NCBI GenBank assembly: GCA_910586925.1
Contig: CAJUKG010000001.1
Coordinates: 223,064 to 287,063 of the forward strand
DNA length: 64,000 nucleotides
Direction of reading: 5' to 3'
Source of the DNA: an uncultured Christensenellaceae bacterium
GTDB lineage: Bacteria > Bacillota > Clostridia > Christensenellales > Pumilibacteraceae
The notes below the pieces were generated by a model. The model was not told the origin of the DNA, did no database searches, and saw only the letters and a list, made by a program, of their open reading frames with translations. Positions within the stretch are counted from its first letter, which is position 1; the number at the start of each line of letters is the position of its first letter. Position numbers and translations under genes: made by a program. Below are positions 47,801 through 55,127 of this stretch, in pieces.

Positions 47801-50800
47801 CGTGAACGACAATTACGATCTGACCGTCGAGTACGGCACGCTCGAGATAGATCCGATAGCCGTTACCGTCGAACCCCACTCCGAAATAACGATGCTTTAC
47901 GGCACAAGGTTTTGGGCACTCGCCTATGATATACCGAGTTCCCCCGACGGATATTACGTCGCGGGGCAAAGGGGCTTTCCCGAGTATGCGTATATAGCGG
48001 ACGACGGGTCGCAAGTGCCGTTCGATTTGCGCGGTTACGATTATCTCCCCGCGGGTACGTACACGTACGTATTTACCGGGCTGTCTGTTATAGAGAGTGA
48101 TACGGGTACCGACAAGACCCATAATTACGACATTACGATAAACGACAAAACGGGCAAACTTATAATACGTAAGCGCGTCATTGTGCTCGCTATGGACGAC
48201 GAAAGCCGTGTGTATAACGGGCGGGGTCAAAGACCGAGCATGACTCCGTCGATCGTAAAAGATTCTTCCGACGTTCTTGCCGACTACGAATATGTGGCTT
48301 GCAAATTCGACGCCGATTGCTTGCTGACCGACGTCGGCACGATCGCGAAGAAAGTCGATATTTCGGTGGTGCACGACGACGTCGAAGGCAGGAAGTACGA
48401 CGTTACTTCAAATTACGAGATAAGCGTTAACGACGCGACATTCTCCGTTACGCCGCGTCCCGTCGAGATAGTCGGGTCGGACGCAAGCAAGGTTTATGAC
48501 GATACGCCGCTCACCGCAGGCGCGTACGCTCGCGGTATCGCGGACGACGAGAACAGCGGGCTTGTCGGCGGGCACTCCTTTTCGTGCGAAATGACCGCAG
48601 ACAGTACGATCACATACGTAGGATTTGCGGCGAACAAAGTCAAGCGCGGGACGGTAAAAATCACCGACGGCGAAAATATCGACGTTACCCGTAACTATGC
48701 GATCGCTTATGCGGACGGCACTCTCGCCGTACTGCCGCGGTATATTTTCGTCGTGCCGACGTATAAAGAGAAGGTGTACGACGGCAAGCCGCTCACGAGC
48801 GATGAGGTGGATTATAGATACGGGTATGGCGCGGACGTCGGCGACGGATGCGGTTCCGACTTTATTCATATGCCGATAGTCGAAGGGCAGACCGCGACGT
48901 GGAAGTGCGACGGGTCGATCACCGACGTCGGGTTTGCGGACAACAACGTCGATCTTTATAACAGTCGCATTTACGACAGGAACGGCAAGGACGTCACCGA
49001 CCAATATCACATTTGCGTCGGCACGGGCGAGCTTGCGGTCACGCCGAGAAAAGTCACCGTCGGAACAAATTCGAAGCGCAAGACGTACGACGGCAAAGCC
49101 ATTACGGGCGGACTTTCGCAGGATGCGTTCATCGTGCGCACGATAGACGGCGACGCGGACACAGGACTTATTGACGGTCATCGCGTCGGGGAATGGATAG
49201 AAAGTCTTATCTCTTTCGTCGATTACACCGAAACGGACGGCGTGCCCGGCGTTGATAACGTCGTGGTGCTCGGCAGTATTCTCGATGCGGACGGCAACGA
49301 CGTGACGGGCAATTACGTCGTCGAGTACGATTACGGCAGGCTCGTCATAGACAAGCGCGATGTGTTTGTGGCGACTGCGACCAACAGTTGGGATTACGAC
49401 GGTGCGGAGCATTTCGATTTGAGCTTTACCGTCACCGACGGCAGTTTCGTGGACGACGAGATCGTGTATATAGAATACAATGCGGTAATTCTCGAACCCG
49501 GTACCATAGATAACGTGTTGACATTGGTCGTTATAAGAAAACGTGACGGCGAGGAGAAGAATTCTACCGAAAACTATAATATCTGCTATGAGCTCGGCAC
49601 TCTTACAGTCCGCGGCGGCGATGATCCCGACGACGGCGAGGGACCCGGCGGCATGGGCGATCCGCTCGACGCGGAACTGTTGAAAGTTACCGCCGATTAC
49701 AGCGGCAGCGTGTATTTGCGGCTTATGAGTTTTGCCGATTACGACGGAACCGTGCAGTGGTCGGAAGCCGACGATTACGGCGGTCAGGCTATCAATTACG
49801 ACGGCAAGAATTACAGCGTCAATAATCTTACCGAGGACGTGCTCAAAAGGGCGGGCGCGACGGCGGTCGGTCTTCGTATCGAATTGATAGAAAAAGCGTA
49901 TGCGAGCGTGCTGCCGTACTACACGACGCTCGACACGTCGCCGGTATACGAAAGCGACGTGCGGTATACGGGAAGCGCGGACGTTTACGAAGTGAAGCAT
50001 TATCTGTACGATTACACGGCGGACGACGGCAAACTGCTTTTCTCTGTGCAACCGAGTCCCACCCGTGCCGCAGTGGAAAAGAAATACCGCGAGTATGTGC
50101 ATGCAAACTACTCGGGCGTGCGCGAGTCCACTGCCGAGTATTTGCGCACGTTTATCGCCGATAACAAACTGAAAGCCGACGATCCCGCGATCGTGTCCAA
50201 GGTGGCGAGCGTCATACGCAAAGCCGCGAAGTACGATATGAAATACGACACCGCACTCGACGATACGGGCGACGTTGCGGTATCGTTCCTGCGCGATTAT
50301 AAGACGGGCGTGTGCCGTCACTACGCGACTGCCGCGACGCTTGTATATCGCATGCTCGGATTCCCCGCGAGATATACCGTCGGCATACTCGCCGATACCG
50401 AGGCGGGCGAGGAAGTGCTCGTCAAAGGCGATCGCGGTCATGCTTGGGTGGAAGTGTATATCGACGGCATAGGCTGGGTGAACGTCGAAGTCACGGGCGG
50501 CGGTGCGAACGGCGACGGCTCGGGCGACGGCGAGCCGGGAGGTGACGAACCGGGCGGCGAAGATCCCGATGATAACAAGAAACCGCAACTTACGATCATG
50601 CCCGTCGACACCGTCGGCGAGTACAACGGTACCGAGCTTTTTGCGATACAAAAGGTGACGACGCCCGAGTCGGAAACGGTCAGAGTGGAAGAACTCGTTG
50701 CGAGCGGGTATACGTATACCGTCGCGATCGACGGCAGTCGTATCGAAGTGGGGGATACCGAAACAACAGTTACGGCGTTCACTCTGTTCGATGCGGACGG

Positions 50801-51425
50801 TGTCGACGTTACCGATAATTTCAATATAGTTTATATGCCGGGTATTTTGATGGTGACGAAAACGCAGATACACGTCGCCGTACCGACGCTCACGAAGATT
50901 TACGACGGTACGCCGCTCGTATTCTCGGAGCTTCTTCCGGGCACGGGGTATTACGGCGTGCGCGTAACGGGTAAGCCCGCAGGCGTCGGTCGCGTCGAAA
51001 TAGATATGGCGGCGTTCACGGGCATCACCGAAGCGGGCGCGCTCGTCGGACTCGAGCTTAGCATAAAGTTTGCCGAGATCGGCGCGATACGGGTGTATGG
51101 CGAGAGCGGCGCGGACGTCACCGATAACTATACCGTCATATTCGACGAGGGCGGGCTTGTGGTCGAACGGCGCAAACTGACTATCGTCGCGGGTTCGGCG
51201 AGTAAAGTGTACGACGGCGAGCCGCTTACGTGCGAGGATTACACCGTTCGGCTCGGCACGCTCGTCGCGGGACATACGCTCACCGTAAAGACGAGCGGAG
51301 CTATTATAGACGTCGGCAAAGGCTATAACGAAATACGCGAAGTGTTCGTTTATGCGGGCGACGTCAATGTCGGGAACAACTACGAAGTTATTGCGATAGA
51401 CGGCGTGCTCGAAATAACGCGATAA
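44808..51425 (+). CDS. Operon gene 8: giant transglutaminase-fold protein with about 20 MBG/YDG repeats
   Basis: 2205 residues. GAGGAGG precedes an ATG that overlaps the preceding stop. N-terminal transmembrane anchor at about 22-44. About 17 MBG/YDG repeats (for example ITVKTGSTQWVYDGKSH and KVYDGKPLTSD) run to about residue 1600. They are followed by a transglutaminase-fold domain at about 1620-1900 with Cys1836 in TGVCRHYATAATLVYRML and His1878 in RGHAWVEVYIDG, again VNVEVT at the third position. A Gly/Asp-rich linker and three final repeats end the protein. It is a longer paralogue of gene 7 and probably forms a long extracellular stalk carrying an enzyme domain. No sortase motif is visible, so anchoring is through the N-terminus. 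Confidence 0.85.
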   Translation: MLYSEYSRKMAKVAVALNFVGKYKFVIIAVIAAILAIVATLLGTRGLVFDRHECPATIEYGTDFPYRAGAFLGDVRYEFRAADGGEWTGETPTRAGKYLVRAVSSRTGGANSYGEVHEFEIVPKVTDIVIADSVVYGEIPDCTAELAYGDRLVCEKFEYHDLSQTATEVRAVVSEVKAIAANGDDVTSSYSFVSRYDTIVFKPREIEITVPDAVSEYDGMPFSSSKYEITGGSLADGDALVTVFDITQTDVGSVDNTPTITVERAVLNSEGKNVTANYRIKSVVGKLTVEKREVVVRTLDASHVYDGNEFSSADFEIADGYTLAGNDMLVPVLSEKITDVGSTKNRVMFEVHGADGTDLSHNYSIVLDAGELSVTKRDITVTTGSADKIYDATPLFCEKFTVENLVDGHEFSVTKHAELTDADECDNVLEGVVKTADGKTDKSDNYNIIWVYGTLTVSKRNITVKTGSTQWVYDGKSHDLYGNDEYKNLLAVHHLVVREYTTLTNVVRDEAGNVRSVDNVIVFAVEDGGGNDVTDNYNIAVEYGTLVVTPREVELQVESNGFVYDGKPHSDPRVQIVAGTSFADGHTYATHDATVITDVAFDSRGNVVSVPNNVTVTVADGEGGDVTDNYSILIAPGSLTVFKRDITIVAGDLEKEYDGTPLTNNAAAYTVIEGTNSGLASGQEISSLEFVPTSITDACSATHRIDKSSVIITVKATGADVTRNYEVTVTDGVLTVTPRLLEITTKDGEWIYDGKTHGESIPESVGGSGLASGHSLAIDSYTPVTDVLRDDDGKPTSVKNVCSYKIVGTKQENYILKYTYGKLLIKPREITVETASNEWVYDGNGHKDTGVKIIAGTLADGQGIRSSSAKVVYNVGEYENHISAEVLHVNGQNPDGTPKFYYPDETNNYDIAYVYGTLEITPRKITVKTATNEWLYDGKEHFDEGIEITEGSLVLDHELRITSHTSMTDVKRDDDGEVLSDENILGITVVGTTHGDFDVNDNYDLTVEYGTLEIDPIAVTVEPHSEITMLYGTRFWALAYDIPSSPDGYYVAGQRGFPEYAYIADDGSQVPFDLRGYDYLPAGTYTYVFTGLSVIESDTGTDKTHNYDITINDKTGKLIIRKRVIVLAMDDESRVYNGRGQRPSMTPSIVKDSSDVLADYEYVACKFDADCLLTDVGTIAKKVDISVVHDDVEGRKYDVTSNYEISVNDATFSVTPRPVEIVGSDASKVYDDTPLTAGAYARGIADDENSGLVGGHSFSCEMTADSTITYVGFAANKVKRGTVKITDGENIDVTRNYAIAYADGTLAVLPRYIFVVPTYKEKVYDGKPLTSDEVDYRYGYGADVGDGCGSDFIHMPIVEGQTATWKCDGSITDVGFADNNVDLYNSRIYDRNGKDVTDQYHICVGTGELAVTPRKVTVGTNSKRKTYDGKAITGGLSQDAFIVRTIDGDADTGLIDGHRVGEWIESLISFVDYTETDGVPGVDNVVVLGSILDADGNDVTGNYVVEYDYGRLVIDKRDVFVATATNSWDYDGAEHFDLSFTVTDGSFVDDEIVYIEYNAVILEPGTIDNVLTLVVIRKRDGEEKNSTENYNICYELGTLTVRGGDDPDDGEGPGGMGDPLDAELLKVTADYSGSVYLRLMSFADYDGTVQWSEADDYGGQAINYDGKNYSVNNLTEDVLKRAGATAVGLRIELIEKAYASVLPYYTTLDTSPVYESDVRYTGSADVYEVKHYLYDYTADDGKLLFSVQPSPTRAAVEKKYREYVHANYSGVRESTAEYLRTFIADNKLKADDPAIVSKVASVIRKAAKYDMKYDTALDDTGDVAVSFLRDYKTGVCRHYATAATLVYRMLGFPARYTVGILADTEAGEEVLVKGDRGHAWVEVYIDGIGWVNVEVTGGGANGDGSGDGEPGGDEPGGEDPDDNKKPQLTIMPVDTVGEYNGTELFAIQKVTTPESETVRVEELVASGYTYTVAIDGSRIEVGDTETTVTAFTLFDADGVDVTDNFNIVYMPGILMVTKTQIHVAVPTLTKIYDGTPLVFSELLPGTGYYGVRVTGKPAGVGRVEIDMAAFTGITEAGALVGLELSIKFAEIGAIRVYGESGADVTDNYTVIFDEGGLVVERRKLTIVAGSASKVYDGEPLTCEDYTVRLGTLVAGHTLTVKTSGAIIDVGKGYNEIREVFVYAGDVNVGNNYEVIAIDGVLEITR

Positions 51426-51427
51426 AG

Positions 51428-51464
51428 AAAAACCCGTCGGACGTTGTGTGTTCGGCGGGTTTTC
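51428..51464. terminator. Bidirectional terminator ending the surface/AAA operon
   Basis: AAAACCCGTCGGAC pairs, with G-U pairs, to GTTCGGCGGGTTTT around a GTTGTGT loop. It lies between convergent genes and has A and T tracts on both sides. Confidence 0.88.
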
Positions 51465-51490
51465 GTATGACGCGTTGCGATACGGGGCGA

Positions 51491-52174
51491 TTATCTTGTG
51501 GGCATTTTGAAGCCTTCGAGTGCTTTGTTGAGATAATCGTTGAACGGTTTCATGATCTTGAATATGTTTACCGCTTTTTCCAAGAATGTGGGGCTGTCGA
51601 TCACTTCGGCGTCGGACACGAAGTATTCCAAGTACCAGGATTTGAATTTCAGATATTCCGCCTGACTGTGATTTTTGTCATAGCCCGCGGGCACGTTTTT
51701 CAGTGCCGTGCCTTTTACCGTAAAATGCTTTGCGAATTCCGTGTCGGTTATTATTGCGTTCCATTCGTCGGGGTGGGCGGTGATGTAATCGCGCACCATG
51801 GCGGTCGCGTTTGCAAACATATCTGCAAACAGTCCGCCACCCAAAAACGTGCCGCCGTCGGGTGCGAGCATAATATAGTATCCGACGGGTATCGGCAATT
51901 TGCCCATCGACGAGATATGCGCGCGGAAAGAGGGATTGTAGGGTGATTTGTCGTGGCTGAACCGCGTGTCGCGCACGAGTTTGAAAGTCAGTTCTTTCGG
52001 AACGTTGTGCAATACGTTTCGATCGAACGCGCCTATGCCGTAAATGAGTTCCTGCACGAGCTGTTCGAATTGTGCGGAGGCTTCGCGGTATTCGCTTTTG
52101 TGTTCGTGATACCATTCGCGGTTGTTGTTCGCGCTTAATTGCGCGAGGTAGTCGAGCATGAGCTTGGTGTTCAT
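51491..52174 (-). CDS. DUF2461-family protein
   Basis: 227 residues, the normal length for this family. Visible family features: the N-terminal LAQLSANNNREWYHEHKSEY, the central RDTRFSHDKSPYNPSFRAHI and the YYIMLAPDGGTFLGGGLF segment. Function is unknown across the family, which is found widely in bacteria. It is the second gene of a minus-strand pair, 27 bp after the TetR-type regulator, and is probably under that regulator's control. It has a GGAGA-like site (rc of TTTCTCCTTTA). Confidence 0.9.
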   Translation of the reverse strand: MNTKLMLDYLAQLSANNNREWYHEHKSEYREASAQFEQLVQELIYGIGAFDRNVLHNVPKELTFKLVRDTRFSHDKSPYNPSFRAHISSMGKLPIPVGYYIMLAPDGGTFLGGGLFADMFANATAMVRDYITAHPDEWNAIITDTEFAKHFTVKGTALKNVPAGYDKNHSQAEYLKFKSWYLEYFVSDAEVIDSPTFLEKAVNIFKIMKPFNDYLNKALEGFKMPTR

Positions 52175-52201
52175 TTTCGTTTCTCCTTTATTTGTGTGAT
52201 T

Positions 52202-52762
52202 TTAATTATCCCGATGCGCTTCGATAAAAGCGCGGTATGCTTTTTGCAAAAATTCAACGATTTCGCCGTCGGAAATATTCGCACCGCCCATGGCGATCAT
52301 GGTCGCCATGCCGTGCGTGAATATAATCAGCATGATATAAGTTTCTTTTGCTCCGTCCTCGGACAGCGCATACCTTTCCGCCGCCTGTCGCGTCGCCGCG
52401 GGGTCGCCCATCCAATCGTATATATCCGAAAAGCTGTTCAGTCCGTTTATCTTATTGAGAAACAGAAGTTTGAATAGGTTGGTTTCGCTTTTCGCGAATT
52501 CCACGTTCGCCCGCGCCATGCTCTCGAGCAGTCTGTCGCTTTCAACGCGACCGTAAATAAACGATTGATAAAACTCCATTGCGCGGCGGTATACGAATTC
52601 GCGCAGGTCGTCCATGTTTTTATAGTAGCTGTAAATCGGCTGCACCGAGCACCCGATTTCGTCGGCTATATTTTTGATAACGACCCTGTCGAACCCTTTC
52701 TCTCTTGCGAACTTGAAAGCGGCGTCCAAAATCATTTCTTTGGTAATTCTTTGTTTGGGCAT
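52202..52762 (-). CDS. TetR/AcrR-family transcription regulator
   Basis: 186 residues. The N-terminal helix-turn-helix domain at 8-55 includes MILDAAFKFAREKGFDRVVIKNIADEIGCSVQPIYSYYKNMDDL in the family layout. The ligand-binding helical domain follows, with no identifiable ligand. It is the first gene of a minus-strand pair with the DUF2461 gene. A perfect palindrome inside its promoter (52810-52833) is the likely operator, so it is expected to repress itself and its partner. Confidence 0.92.
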   Translation of the reverse strand: MPKQRITKEMILDAAFKFAREKGFDRVVIKNIADEIGCSVQPIYSYYKNMDDLREFVYRRAMEFYQSFIYGRVESDRLLESMARANVEFAKSETNLFKLLFLNKINGLNSFSDIYDWMGDPAATRQAAERYALSEDGAKETYIMLIIFTHGMATMIAMGGANISDGEIVEFLQKAYRAFIEAHRDN

Positions 52763-52809
52763 GACGCAAAACCTTTCGAATTTCTCCGTGTGACTCTTAT
52801 ATAATATAC

Positions 52810-52838
52810 ATTATATAACACTATTTATATAATGTCAA
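52810..52838 (-). promoter_or_regulatory. tetR promoter with overlapping palindromic operator
   Basis: On the minus strand: TTGACA (52838-52833), 17-bp spacer, TATAAT (52815-52810). The region 52810-52833 is a perfect inverted repeat with arms ATTATATAA and TTATATAAT around CACTAT. It covers the -10 element and the spacer. Confidence 0.85.
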
Positions 52839-53226
52839 GCGTTTTTTGATTATATTTGTTTTTACGGTGCGGGGCAGGAGTACGGTAATTTTATGCGCAT
52901 GTTTTCCTGTTTGATTGTGTCGAGCTATTCTGCGCAACACTCTCTATCCCGACGAAAACGATATACCCCTTGCGCAAGGCGCAAGGGGTATGGTGTTCCA
53001 TTTGGGAGTGCCCGCGGAACTCGCGGGCGACCTTTGCGATAGGTAATGTATGCTCGTTTATACGGTGTTTGTGTTTGAATGGTTCGCTCGTAATTTTCGC
53101 ATCGGCGCAAGCGGTTAGCGAACCTTTGTGCGAAAGCATTTCCTGTTTGATTGTGCCGAGCTATTCTGCGCAAGACTCTCTATCCCGACGAAAACGATAT
53201 ACCCCTTGCGCAAGGCGCAAGGGGTA
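52834..53226. other. Gap with duplicated tRNA 3' flank, no gene
   Basis: No protein gene is supported here. The region holds two 97-bp direct repeats (52903-52999 and 53139-53235), a 7-bp-stem hairpin GCCCGCG/CGCGGGC at 53010-53028, and an inverted pair GGTTCGCT/AGCGAACC between about 53083 and 53125. Confidence 0.7.
52903..52999. repeat. 97-bp direct repeat, left copy, with tRNA 3'-end remnant
   Basis: Three mismatches to 53139-53235. It includes the 29-bp palindrome 52963-52991 and a copy of the tRNA 3' end (minus-strand GGAACACCA). Beyond it, ACTCCC at the T-arm position also matches, suggesting a decayed tRNA fragment. Confidence 0.8.
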
Positions 53227-53235
53227 TGGCGTTCC
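53139..53235. repeat. 97-bp direct repeat, right copy, overlapping the tRNA 3' end
   Basis: Contains the last 9 bases of the tRNA gene and its downstream hairpin. Confidence 0.85.
53199..53227 (-). terminator. Hairpin terminator of tRNA-Arg
   Basis: Perfect 13-bp stem, ATACCCCTTGCGC with GCGCAAGGGGTAT, around a 3-nt loop. It lies directly after the CCA end on the minus strand and is followed by ATCGTTTTCG, a weak T tract. Confidence 0.6.
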
Positions 53236-53301
53236 CGCCGGGAGTCGAACCCGAAACTACGCCTTAGGAGGGCGTCGTTATATCCATTTAACTACGGAAA
53301 C
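53227..53301 (-). tRNA. tRNA-Arg (anticodon CCU)
   Basis: Cloverleaf readable on the minus strand: acceptor GTTTCCG with CGGGAAC (one G-U), D arm GTTA/TAAC, anticodon arm ACGCC-CTCCTAA-GGCGT with anticodon CCT, short variable loop, T arm TCGGG-TTCGACT-CCCGG, and an encoded CCA. It decodes AGG arginine codons. The promoter lies immediately upstream at 53312-53340. Confidence 0.93.
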
Positions 53302-53311
53302 TTACTCTTTC

Positions 53312-53340
53312 AGTATACTATTTTTGCGGGCGCAGGTCAA
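53312..53340 (-). promoter_or_regulatory. tRNA-Arg promoter
   Basis: On the minus strand: TTGACC (53340-53335), 17-bp spacer, TATACT (53317-53312). Confidence 0.85.
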
Positions 53341-53373
53341 GTAAATCATACCGCTATGGTTAAAATGATTATT

Positions 53374-53388
53374 TTGAACATTGTTCAA
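53374..53388. promoter_or_regulatory. Operator 1 of the frameshifted tetR
   Basis: Perfect palindrome TTGAACATTGTTCAA just upstream of the -35 element. It is repeated exactly at 53426-53440. Confidence 0.8.
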
Positions 53389-53392
53389 ATAC

Positions 53393-53421
53393 TTGACATT
53401 TTTGGCGAGATGCGATATTAT
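53393..53421 (+). promoter_or_regulatory. Promoter of the frameshifted tetR operon
   Basis: TTGACA (53393-53398), 17-bp spacer, TATTAT (53416-53421). It is framed by two identical operators whose centres are 52 bp apart, about five helical turns. Confidence 0.85.
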
Positions 53422-53425
53422 GGTT

Positions 53426-53440
53426 TTGAACATTGTTCAA
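53426..53440. promoter_or_regulatory. Operator 2 of the frameshifted tetR
   Basis: Second perfect TTGAACATTGTTCAA, between the -10 element and the ATG at 53453, in the region around the transcription start. Confidence 0.8.
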
Positions 53441-53452
53441 GTCGGGGTGTTT

Positions 53453-54024
53453 ATGGATAACAGGGAGTGCATTATTCGAGCGACCGTATCGCTGATAAAC
53501 GAAAAGGGCGATGATATAGACGAAATTACCGTGCGCGATATTTGCAAGCGTGCGGGCGTCGGGCTGGGCTTGTGAATTATTATTTCGAGAGCAAAGATAA
53601 ACTTATCGAAACTTGCGTCGAGCGGATAATCAACGGGATAGTGGAAAAGTTTGCGGAAATAAGAGAAAAGACGGAAAATAATGCGCCGCGCGATAAACTC
53701 GATCGGCTCGGAAATATGACGCTTACGTTTTTGTTCGAGCATTACGGCGTGTCGAGAATATCTATTCTGACGGACATGCGTTCGCCTGCCGAAAACGACA
53801 ACACGATGCGCACTTATCGCGCATATCTTCCGCTTGTCGCCGAGTGTCGTCCCGATTGGGACGAGGCGAAAGTCGCGCGAATGACGCATTGTCTTATAAC
53901 GTCCATGCAACAGGCGTTCTTGCGCCACGAAGCGATTTTGCTGACTCAAGGCGTCGATTTGAAAAATGCCGACGAGAGAAAGGCGTACCATACGCGCATG
54001 CTGCGGGATATTTTGGGGGAGTGA
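53453..54024 (+). pseudogene. TetR-family regulator split by a one-base frameshift
   Basis: The frame from 53453 (MDNRECIIRATVSLINEKGD) runs into the helix-turn-helix (ITVRDICKRAGVGLGL) and stops at 53573-53575. The text continues without a break in another frame as LVNYYFESKDKLIETCVERI up to 54024, giving a normal TetR of about 190 residues. One missing base near 53568-53573 (for example in GGCTTGTG) explains it. Two perfect operators and a good promoter are intact, which argues for a recent mutation or a sequencing/assembly error rather than old decay. It overlaps no other gene and precedes a flavoprotein reductase by 5 bp, a usual regulator-target pair. Confidence 0.85.
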
Positions 54025-54029
54025 TCGTC

Positions 54030-54749
54030 GTGAAAATAGTCGTGATAAACGGTACCGAAAAGCGCGGCGTCACATACGCGCTCAAAGAAAAATTTCTGTC
54101 GTCGCTTTCTTGCGATGCGGACATAACCGAGTTCTATTTGCCTAAAGATTGCCCGAATTTTTGCGTCGGTTGCACGAACTGCTTTACGCAGGGCGAACAT
54201 GTTTGTAAAGACAGAGAGTATATCGGTGTCATCGAACAGGCGATTTTGCAAGCCGATCTGCTCGTATTTACTTCGCCTGCGTATGTCATGCACGCGACGG
54301 GTGCGATGAAAGCGTTCCTCGATCATCTTGCTTACCGCTGGATGCCGCATCGCTCCGCAAAAGAAATGTTCGGCAAGCGTGCGGTCATTATAACGCAATG
54401 CTTGGGCGCGGGCGGAAAAACGGCGGCGCAAGATATTTGGCACAGCGTGTCCTGGTGGGGAGTATCATACATAAAAGTATTTACCGTCGCGCTTATGGGT
54501 GATATTGTTTGGGACAATCTTGCGCCCGAAAAACGCGCAAAGATCGAAAGGAAAATGTGTCGGCTTGCTTGGAAAATAAGCAATATCAATTTTGTCAAAC
54601 CCGCACGAACGTGTGTTGCTTGCAAGTTCAAATTCATGATATGTCGACTGATTATCAAATCCGTTTACCGCAAACATCCCGATAGTATTGACGGGCGGTA
54701 TTGGGAACGCAACGGATGGCTCGGTAAAAGCAGACCGTGGAAGCGATGA
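54030..54749 (+). CDS. Iron-sulfur-flavoprotein-like NAD(P)H/FMN reductase
   Basis: 239 residues from a GTG at 54030, chosen because GGGGGAG lies 9 bp upstream. The other GTG at 54021 overlaps that site. Flavodoxin-like fold: KIVVINGTEKRG phosphate-binding loop, then the cysteine cluster FCVGCTNCFTQGEHVC (C-x2-C-x2-C-x7-C), as in iron-sulfur flavoproteins, then LLVFTSPAYVMHATGAMKAF. A C-terminal TCVACKFKF adds two cysteines, and the C-terminus is very basic. It is probably a redox or detoxification enzyme, regulated by the adjacent TetR protein. Substrate unknown. Confidence 0.8.
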   Translation: MKIVVINGTEKRGVTYALKEKFLSSLSCDADITEFYLPKDCPNFCVGCTNCFTQGEHVCKDREYIGVIEQAILQADLLVFTSPAYVMHATGAMKAFLDHLAYRWMPHRSAKEMFGKRAVIITQCLGAGGKTAAQDIWHSVSWWGVSYIKVFTVALMGDIVWDNLAPEKRAKIERKMCRLAWKISNINFVKPARTCVACKFKFMICRLIIKSVYRKHPDSIDGRYWERNGWLGKSRPWKR

Positions 54750-54779
54750 TTAAAAGGAATAGATTCTTCGCGGCGTTCA

Positions 54780-54963
54780 AAGTGATAAGTCTGTTTTGCG
54801 TGAACGCATACGGGACGCAGTGGGCTGCGTCCCCTACGAAAACATGGGCGATTGACAATGCGGAGCGCAGTGGGCTGCGCTCCCTACGGAAACGAGGACG
54901 ATTGATAGTGCGGGACGCATGCGGGCTAAAGTCCCTTACGAATACAGGGACGATTGATAATGG
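54780..54963. repeat. Family A hairpin repeats, three units
   Basis: Hairpins at 54812-54833 (GGGACGCAG/CTGCGTCCC, loop TGGG), 54862-54883 (GGAGCGCAG/CTGCGCTCC) and 54912-54935 (GGGAC/GTCCC). The first two show compensating base changes. Family B text precedes them at 54751-54781. The rest of the gap up to 55051 holds no gene. Confidence 0.85.
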
Positions 54964-55051
54964 GGCGGGCAATAAAATCTTTTTGCCATGCGAAATATGG
55001 TTTGCTATTATTCGGTATCGTTTTATGATTTTAATTGTGATTGCTTCGCGC

Positions 55052-55080
55052 TTGACATAGTCGGTATGCGGTGGTATAAT
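55052..55080 (+). promoter_or_regulatory. Consensus promoter of the alpha/beta hydrolase gene
   Basis: TTGACA (55052-55057), 17-bp spacer, TATAAT (55075-55080). Both hexamers are perfect. Confidence 0.9.
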
Positions 55081-55127
55081 GTATGATATATGTCGGCGCG
55101 ATAGGTGTGCCGTTTCGAGAGGTCAAT

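Noticed and set aside
41188..51275. Very long minus-strand open frames (about 1217 and 955 codons) opposite the transglutaminase genes
   Set aside because: They are antisense to genes with clear domains, rich in Arg/His/Val, lack ribosome-binding sites and recognisable motifs. They arise from the GC-rich wobble positions of the real genes.
52970..53460. Small plus-strand frames across the tRNA region (with GVPAGSRTRN-type text)
   Set aside because: This text is the antisense of a tRNA gene and its repeated flank, a well-known annotation artefact.
53560..53580. Programmed frameshift in tetR
   Set aside because: No slippery heptamer, stimulatory hairpin or Shine-Dalgarno-like stimulator is seen at the break; a mutation or sequence error is simpler.
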